From NCBI RefSeq assembly GCF_041431135.1, contig NZ_CP107799.1, positions 6,820,001 to 6,884,000 on the forward strand: 64,000 bases of DNA, given 5' to 3'. Numbering within the stretch: position 1 is the stretch's first letter; every line of letters starts with the position of its first letter. A program made the position numbers and the translations under genes. This stretch comes from Streptomyces sp. NBC_00554. Lineage in GTDB: Bacteria; Actinomycetota; Actinomycetes; Streptomycetales; Streptomycetaceae. Shown here in pieces: positions 58,619 to 64,000 of this stretch. Below the pieces are notes generated by a model that did not search any database, had not been told where the DNA came from, and saw only the letters and a list, made by a program, of their open reading frames with translations.

Positions 58619-58856
58619 GTTTCGCCCCCTCCGCCCCTGCCCATTCCCGTCCCTTGGGGGCTCCGCCCCCAAACCCCCGCTCCTCAAACGCCGGAGAGGC
58701 TGAATTTTCCCCGGCCGGAGCAGAAATCTTTCGTCCCGGCCAGGGGGAGATCTTTCAGCCCGTCCGGCGTTTGAGGACGAGCCCTTCGGGCGAGTGGGGG
58801 TCTGGGGGCGCAGCCCCCAGGTACGGGACGGGTAGGGGCGGAGGGGGCGAAAAACC
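58619..58856. terminator. two-armed giant inverted repeat between hrdA and ABC transporter genes
   Basis: The outer arms TTCGCCCCCTCCGCCCC (58621 on) and GGGGCGGAGGGGGCGAA pair, as do the inner GGGGGCTCCGCCCCC (58656-58670) with flanks and TGGGGGCGCAGCCCCC (58803-58818), and CTCAAACGCCGG with CCGGCGTTTGAG (58764-58775). Total span is about 235 bases in the gap between convergent genes. It should act as a bidirectional terminator. Elements of this kind recur across Streptomyces chromosomes. Confidence 0.75.
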
Positions 58857-60784
58857 TAGTCCACCTCAGCCACCGCCTGTGCGAACTGGGCCTTGTACAG
58901 GCGCGCGTACGCCCCGTCCGCGGCAAGCAGCTCGGCGTGCGCGCCCTGTTCCACGATCGACCCGTTCTCCATCACGAGGATCGCGTCCGCATCCCGGATC
59001 GTCGACAGGCGATGCGCGATCACGAACGACGTACGCCCGTGCGCAAGCTTCGCCATCGCCTTCTGGATCAGGACCTCCGTCCGGGTGTCGACCGAAGACG
59101 TCGCCTCGTCAAGGACCAGAATCACCGGATCCGACAGGAACGCCCGAGCGATGGTGATGAGCTGCTTCTCACCCGCGCTCACCCCCGTCCCCTCGTCGTC
59201 GATCACGGTGTCGTACCCGTCGGGCAGCGTCCGGATGAACCGGTCGGCGTGGGCGGCCCGCGAGGCTTCCTCGATCTCCCCCCGGGTGACGTCCCGCGAG
59301 GCCCCGTACGCGATGTTCTCCGCGATCGTCCCCCCGAACAGCCAGGTGTCCTGGAGCACCATCCCGATGCCGTCCCGGAGTTCGTCCCGGGACATGGCGG
59401 CGATGTCGACCCCGTCGAGAGTGATCCGCCCCCCGGTGACCTCGTAGAACCGCATGAGGAGGTTGACCAGCGTGGTCTTGCCGGCGCCCGTCGGGCCGAC
59501 GATCGCGACCGTGTGCCCGGGCTCCACCTTCAGCGACAGATCCTCGATGAGCGGCTTGTCGGGGTCGTACCGGAAGGACACGTTCTCCAGCGCCACCCGC
59601 CCCCGCAGCTCGTCGGGACGGAGCGCCGGAACCGGATCGGCCTCCTGCTCGTCCGCGTCGAGCAGCTCGAAGATCCGCTCGGCGGATGCCACGCCCGACT
59701 GCACGAGGTTCGCCATGGAAGCGACCTGGGTCAGCGGCATGGAGAACTGCCGGGAGTACTGGATGAACGCCTGCACGTCACCGATCGACAGCGACCCGGA
59801 CGCGACCCGCAGCCCGCCCACCACCGCCACCAGCACATAGTTCAGGTTCGAAACGAACATCATCAGCGGCTGCATGATCCCGCTGTTGAACTGCGCCTTG
59901 AACCCGGCCTCGTACAGCTGCTCGTTCTGCTCGGCGAACTGCGCCGCCGACTCGTCCTGCCGCCCGAACACCTTCACCAGGTTGTGCCCGGTGTACATCT
60001 CCTCGACGTGCGCGTTGAGCTTGCCGGTGGTCCGCCACTGCTGGACGAAGTGCGGCTGCGACCGCTTGCCGACCCGCGTGGCGATGAAGAAGGACAGCGG
60101 CACGGTGATCAGCGCCACCAGGGCGAGGAGCGGCGAGACCCAGAACATCATCGCGAGCACGCCCACGATGGTGAGGAGGGAGTTGACCAGCTGGCCCATC
60201 GACTGCTGGAGGGTCTGCTGGATGTTGTCGATGTCGTTCGTGGCGCGGCTGAGGACCTCACCGCGCTGCCGCTTGTCGAAGTAGGAAAGCGGCAGGCGGG
60301 ACAGCTTGGCCTGCAGGTCCTCGCGCATCCGGTAGACGGTCATGTTGATCGCCCGGTTCGAGAGCCGGGTGGACACCGCCATCAGCACACCGGCCACCAC
60401 GAACGCACAGAGCGCGAGCAGCAGTACGTTCCCGACGGCGCCGAAGTCGATGCCCTTGCCCGGAGTGAAGTCCGTGCCCGAGAGCATGTCGGCCGTGCCG
60501 CCGTCGCCGCGTGCCCGCATCGCCTCGAGGGCCTCGGCCTTCGTCTGGCCGGCGGGCATCTCCCGTCCGATGATCCCGGCGAAGACCAGGTCGGTCGCCC
60601 TGCCCAGGATCTTCGGGCCCAGCACGGACAGCGCCACGCTGACCACACCGAGGGAGAGCATCGCGTACATCGTGCCGCGCTCGGGCTTGAACTGGGAGAG
60701 GAGCCGTTTGCCCGACCCCTTGAAATCCATCGAGCGCTGATCGGGGCCGCCCCCGGCCATCATCCGCCCCATAGGCCCGGCCAT
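58856..60784 (-). CDS. ABC exporter half, ATPase-permease fusion (second subunit)
   Basis: A 642-residue type I ABC exporter. Six membrane segments lie between residues 45 and 340. The nucleotide domain has Walker A VGPTGAGKTTL, a Q-loop, signature-like VSAGEKQL and Walker B VILVLDEATSSVDT, with the H-loop IAHRLST. The signature VSAGEKQ differs from LSGGQ, which is usual in one half of heterodimeric pumps. ATG 60784 shares a base with the stop of the first subunit (TGATG). Likely a heterodimeric drug or lipid exporter. Confidence 0.94.
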   Translation of the reverse strand: MAGPMGRMMAGGGPDQRSMDFKGSGKRLLSQFKPERGTMYAMLSLGVVSVALSVLGPKILGRATDLVFAGIIGREMPAGQTKAEALEAMRARGDGGTADMLSGTDFTPGKGIDFGAVGNVLLLALCAFVVAGVLMAVSTRLSNRAINMTVYRMREDLQAKLSRLPLSYFDKRQRGEVLSRATNDIDNIQQTLQQSMGQLVNSLLTIVGVLAMMFWVSPLLALVALITVPLSFFIATRVGKRSQPHFVQQWRTTGKLNAHVEEMYTGHNLVKVFGRQDESAAQFAEQNEQLYEAGFKAQFNSGIMQPLMMFVSNLNYVLVAVVGGLRVASGSLSIGDVQAFIQYSRQFSMPLTQVASMANLVQSGVASAERIFELLDADEQEADPVPALRPDELRGRVALENVSFRYDPDKPLIEDLSLKVEPGHTVAIVGPTGAGKTTLVNLLMRFYEVTGGRITLDGVDIAAMSRDELRDGIGMVLQDTWLFGGTIAENIAYGASRDVTRGEIEEASRAAHADRFIRTLPDGYDTVIDDEGTGVSAGEKQLITIARAFLSDPVILVLDEATSSVDTRTEVLIQKAMAKLAHGRTSFVIAHRLSTIRDADAILVMENGSIVEQGAHAELLAADGAYARLYKAQFAQAVAEVD

Positions 60785-62517
60785 CAGGCAGCCTCCGCTT
60801 CCGTCAGCTGGGAGAGGACGATCTCCCGGTATGTCTCGTTGCCCGCCATCAGTTCGTGGTGCCGCCCGGTGCCGACGACCCGGCCCTCGTCGAGGACCAC
60901 GATCCGGTCGGCGTCCCGGATGGTCGACACCCGCTGGGCGACGATCACCACGGTCGCCTCGGCGGTCTCGGCGGCGAGCGCCGCGCGCAGCATGGCGTCG
61001 GTCTTGTAGTCGAGCGCCGAGAACGAGTCGTCGAAGAGGTAGATCTCCGGGCGCTGTACGAGGGTGCGGGCGATCGCGAGACGCTGCCGCTGACCACCGG
61101 ACACATTCGTGCCGCCCTGTGCGATGGGGGAGTCGAGCCCGTTCTCCAGGCCCTCCACGAACCCCTTGGCCTGCGCCACCTCCAGCGCGTGCCACAGCTC
61201 CTCGTCGGTGGCGTCCGGGTTGCCGTACCGCAGGTTCGTCGCCACCGTGCCCGCGAAGAGATACGGCTTCTGCGGGACGAGTCCGACCGTCTTGGCCAGC
61301 AGTCTCGGCTCGATGGTCGCCACGTCCACGCCGTCGACGAGCACCTCGCCGTCCGTGGCGTCGAACAGCCGGGGGACGAGCCCGAGAAGCGTCGACTTGC
61401 CACTGCCCGTGGACCCGATCACGGCGGTCGTCTCACCCGGCCGCGCCACCAGGTCGACGGCCGTCAGCACCGGCTCCTCGGCACCCGGGTAACGGAACCC
61501 GCCGCCACGGATCTCCAGGTGGCCGTGGCGCCGCAGCTCCACGACGGGTGCGGTCGGCGGCACCACACTGCTGTCGGTGTCCAGGACCTCCTGGATGCGC
61601 TCGGCACAGACCTCCGCGCGCGGCACCATCATGAACATGAAGGTGGCCATCATCACGGACATCACGATCTGCATGAGGTAGGCGAGGAACGCGGTCAGAT
61701 CACCGATCTGCATGCCCCCGCTGTCGATCCGGTGCGCGCCGAACCACACCACGGCGATCGAGGACAGGTTCACGACGGTCATGACCATCGGGAACATCAG
61801 TGCCAGGTACCGCCCGGTGCCCAGCGACACCTCGGTCAGATCGGCGTTCGCCTTCCGGAAGCGCTCCTTCTCGTAGTCGTCCCGTACGAAGGCGCGGATC
61901 ACGCGGTTGCCGGTGATCTGCTCGCGCAGCACCCGGTTCACGGTGTCCAGGCGGACCTGCATGGAGCGGAACAGCGGCCGCAGCCGCCGGATGATCAGGG
62001 TCACACCGAGGCCGAGTACCGGCACCACGGCGACCAGCACCCCGGACAGCGGCACGTCAAGGCCGAGGGCCAGCACGATGCCGCCCACACACATGATCGG
62101 CGCCGACACCAGCAGGGTGAACGTCATCAGGGCGAGCATCTGCACCTGCTGGACGTCATTGGTGGTGCGGGTGATCAGCGAGGGCGCCCCGAAGTGGCCG
62201 ACCTCGCGCGCGGAGAAGGACTGGACGCGGTCGAAGACGGCGCCCCGGATGTCCCGGCCGACGGCCGAAGCCGTACGGGCGCCGTAGTAGACGGCGCCGA
62301 TGTTGCAGACGACCTGCGCCAGCGAGATCGCGATCATGACTGCGCCGAAGGACAGGATGTATCCCGTGTCGCCCTTCACGACGCCGTTGTCAATGATGTG
62401 CGCGTTGAGCGTGGGCAGGTAGAGCGTGGCGCAGGTCTGCAGGAGCTGCAGCAGCACCAGCAGGGCGATGGGTTTCTTGTACGGACGGAGGTACGTACGA
62501 AGTAGTCGTATGAGCAC
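60784..62517 (-). CDS. ABC exporter half, ATPase-permease fusion (first subunit)
   Basis: A 577-residue exporter half: VLIRLLRTYLRPYKKPIALL begins six membrane helices, and EITGNRVIRAFVRDDYEKERF is the coupling region. The nucleotide domain has Walker A IGSTGSGKSTL, signature NVSGGQRQRLAIARTL and Walker B IYLFDDSFSALD. The Walker B has Asp in place of the catalytic Glu, indicating a degenerate site in the heterodimer. GTG 62517 is chosen as the start of family similarity. It is cotranscribed with the second subunit. Confidence 0.93.
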   Translation of the reverse strand: MLIRLLRTYLRPYKKPIALLVLLQLLQTCATLYLPTLNAHIIDNGVVKGDTGYILSFGAVMIAISLAQVVCNIGAVYYGARTASAVGRDIRGAVFDRVQSFSAREVGHFGAPSLITRTTNDVQQVQMLALMTFTLLVSAPIMCVGGIVLALGLDVPLSGVLVAVVPVLGLGVTLIIRRLRPLFRSMQVRLDTVNRVLREQITGNRVIRAFVRDDYEKERFRKANADLTEVSLGTGRYLALMFPMVMTVVNLSSIAVVWFGAHRIDSGGMQIGDLTAFLAYLMQIVMSVMMATFMFMMVPRAEVCAERIQEVLDTDSSVVPPTAPVVELRRHGHLEIRGGGFRYPGAEEPVLTAVDLVARPGETTAVIGSTGSGKSTLLGLVPRLFDATDGEVLVDGVDVATIEPRLLAKTVGLVPQKPYLFAGTVATNLRYGNPDATDEELWHALEVAQAKGFVEGLENGLDSPIAQGGTNVSGGQRQRLAIARTLVQRPEIYLFDDSFSALDYKTDAMLRAALAAETAEATVVIVAQRVSTIRDADRIVVLDEGRVVGTGRHHELMAGNETYREIVLSQLTEAEAA

Positions 62518-62667
62518 GCGGGGTCTCTCGGAGTCGACGACGGGCGAGCGGTGGGTGCACCACCCCCTATCGTCGGACACTCCCCCCGTGTTACCTCAAC
62601 CGATTAACCCAAGTGCAGGCCAAGAACCGACCCGGCCTCAGACCTGGGACGTACGCCCCGGGCTCTG

Positions 62668-64000
62668 TTAACCCCGGAACGCCCCAGGATGCGCCTGCTC
62701 CCGTACGGCCACGTACTGCTGCCTTATGGCCTGGCCCATGGCCAGTTCCTCACCGGGGTCCAGCACCTGTGCGACCGGGCCCTGCCAGGCGGGCGGCGTC
62801 CGCGGATCGAGGGTGCCCTGCGAGACGCCGAGCGCCCAGGCCGCCTGCCGGGCCGCGCCGAACGCCGCGTAGTCCGCCGGCTGCGGCACCACGACCTGCA
62901 CGCCGAACAGCGCGGGCGCCACGGCCTGTACGGCGGGCAGCTCGGCGGCCTGTCCAAGAAGGAAGATCCGCCGTACGTCGACGCCCCGGCCGCGCAGCAC
63001 GTCGAGCGCGTCCGCGAGCCCGCACAGCATGCCCTCGAAGGCGGCCCGCGCCAGATGCTCGGGCCGCATCGACTCCCGTCGCAGCCCGGCCAGCATCCCC
63101 GCCGTGTGCGGCAGGTTCGGCGTCCGCTCGCCCTCCAGATACGGCAGCATCACCAGGCCGTGGGAGCCCGGCGTCGACTTCATCGCCAGGTCGGACAGGC
63201 TCTCCAGGTCGGGCAGGCCGAGGAGTTCGGCGGCGCCGCGCAGGGCTCGTACGGCATTGAGCGTGGTGACGACCGGCAGATGCATCCCGGTCGCGTCCGC
63301 GAGTGAGGTGATCATGCCGGAGGAGTCGAAGAGCGCCTCGGGGTGTACGGCCATCACGGAACCGGAGGCTCCGAGGGAGACGACCGCGTCCCCGAGCCCG
63401 ATGCCGAGCCCGAACGCCGCCGCCATGGTCTCGCCGGTCCCGGCGGATATGAGGAGCCCCTCCGGGGTGGTCCCCGCCGCGTCGGAAGGGCCGAGCACCT
63501 CGGGCAGCCCGGCCTGGTGCCCGAGCGCCATGTCGACGATGTCCGGCCGGTAACCGCCGGTCGCCGCCGACCAGTACCCGGTCCCGGAGGCCCCGCCCCG
63601 GTCGGTGGTCCTGCGCACCGGCCGCCCGAGCAGCTGCCACACCAGCCAGTCGTGCGCCTGCATGAGGAACGCGGTCCGCCGCGCGGAATCCGGTTCGGTC
63701 TTGTTCAGCCAGCGCAGCTTGGTCACCGGCTGGGCGGCCTGCGGTACGCAGCCCACGGCCTGGGCCCACGCCTCGCGCCCGCCGAGCGCGTCGACGAGAT
63801 CGGCGGCCGCGACCTGCGTCCGCTTGTCACTGCCGACGAGCGCAGGCCGCACCGTGTTCCCCTGCGCGTCCAGCGGGACAAGACCGTTCTGCTGCGCGGA
63901 CACGCCGATGGCCTGCACACCTTCGAGCAGTCCGCCGCCCGCCGCCTCTCCCAGGGACAGCAGCCAGGCCTGAGGGTCGACGTCGGAAGGACGCCCGCCG
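62668..64000 (-). CDS. FGGY-family sugar kinase, xylulokinase-like, 5' end outside window
   Basis: The C-terminal 440 or so residues of an FGGY carbohydrate kinase. VQAIGVSAQQNGLVPLDAQG gives the sugar-binding loop, then PALVGSDKRTQ, KLRWLNKTEPDSARRTAFLM, SAGTGETMAAAFGLGIGLGDAVVSLGASGSVM and the ATPase-core MLPYLEGERTPNLP, with FLLGQAAELPAVQ near the end. Homology is closest to xylulokinases, though the substrate is not certain. The frame is open to the window edge at 64000, so the N-terminal glycine-rich DIGTS region is missing here. Confidence 0.88.
   Translation of the reverse strand, partial: GGRPSDVDPQAWLLSLGEAAGGGLLEGVQAIGVSAQQNGLVPLDAQGNTVRPALVGSDKRTQVAAADLVDALGGREAWAQAVGCVPQAAQPVTKLRWLNKTEPDSARRTAFLMQAHDWLVWQLLGRPVRRTTDRGGASGTGYWSAATGGYRPDIVDMALGHQAGLPEVLGPSDAAGTTPEGLLISAGTGETMAAAFGLGIGLGDAVVSLGASGSVMAVHPEALFDSSGMITSLADATGMHLPVVTTLNAVRALRGAAELLGLPDLESLSDLAMKSTPGSHGLVMLPYLEGERTPNLPHTAGMLAGLRRESMRPEHLARAAFEGMLCGLADALDVLRGRGVDVRRIFLLGQAAELPAVQAVAPALFGVQVVVPQPADYAAFGAARQAAWALGVSQGTLDPRTPPAWQGPVAQVLDPGEELAMGQAIRQQYVAVREQAHPGAFRG

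Noticed and set aside
58937..61009. 690-codon open frame antisense to an ABC transporter gene
   Set aside because: Arg/His/Val-rich shadow; Walker motifs and membrane segments are on the minus strand.

Overview
The window is very GC-rich, gene-dense actinomycete chromosome with strong third-position G/C bias, GTG starts, four-base ATGA overlaps and Tat-type leaders. Gene content and order (dus, ppdK, nirBD, an FMN reductase behind a SoxR-type box, nasA, sirohydrochlorin chelatase, dgt, dnaG, an hrdA-like sigma factor, paired ABC exporters) point to Streptomyces. From memory it resembles the SCO246x to SCO249x part of the S. coelicolor core chromosome in reverse order. No rRNA, tRNA or CRISPR array was found.

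Layout. 0-7 kb: the end of a dihydrouridine synthase, a VOC-fold protein, and a translationally coupled glycoside hydrolase pair (GH63/MGH1-like plus amylo-1,6-glucosidase-like) facing a ROK regulator. 7.0-10.2 kb: pyruvate phosphate dikinase behind a hairpin-rich leader. 10.2-19.4 kb: accessory DNA, with an eroded Y-family polymerase, a coupled EACC1-like plus caspase/TPR gene pair, IS5 and integrase remnants, a GNAT protein, an HTH-TPR regulator facing two small Cys-rich proteins, a Nudix hydrolase, a lipoprotein, an isolated maltokinase-cap protein and a membrane pair with an LPSTG tail. 19.5-22.9 kb: two Tat-exported beta-propeller-type proteins and an SDR. 22.9-28.2 kb: the nitrite reductase operon (FAD reductase, nirB, nirD) facing a TSUP permease. 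28.2-31 kb: an HtrA-like protease, a class F sortase and a surface protein. 31.3-41 kb: FMN reductase, S9 peptidase, a frameshifted hydrolase, a pentapeptide protein, MFS/DinB, a TetR gene with a broken MFS gene, and an epoxide hydrolase. 41-46.7 kb: a glycosyltransferase pair, a secreted M4 protease, a gamma-glutamylcyclotransferase-fold protein and a secreted intradiol dioxygenase. 46.7-52.3 kb: nasA, a pentapeptide/channel-like protein, a SanA-like protein and sirohydrochlorin chelatase. 52.3-64 kb: dgt, a ferredoxin reductase-like protein, dnaG, the hrdA-like sigma factor, a heterodimeric ABC exporter and the end of a sugar kinase.

How genes work together. NasA (nitrate to nitrite), NirBD (nitrite to ammonium) and the chelatase (siroheme for NirB) form one scattered nitrogen assimilation pathway. 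An 11-bp-phased GlnR-like box lies upstream of the nir operon. The GH pair and PpdK belong to alpha-glucan and C3 carbon metabolism.

The best candidate for an unusual system is the EACC1-like/caspase-TPR cassette at 11.7-13.7 kb. It is intact, translationally coupled, and surrounded by decayed mobile DNA. The catalytic His-Cys dyad is present, as are an EF-hand-like loop and a C-terminal repeat sensor. It looks like a minimal protease-based conflict or cell-death module.
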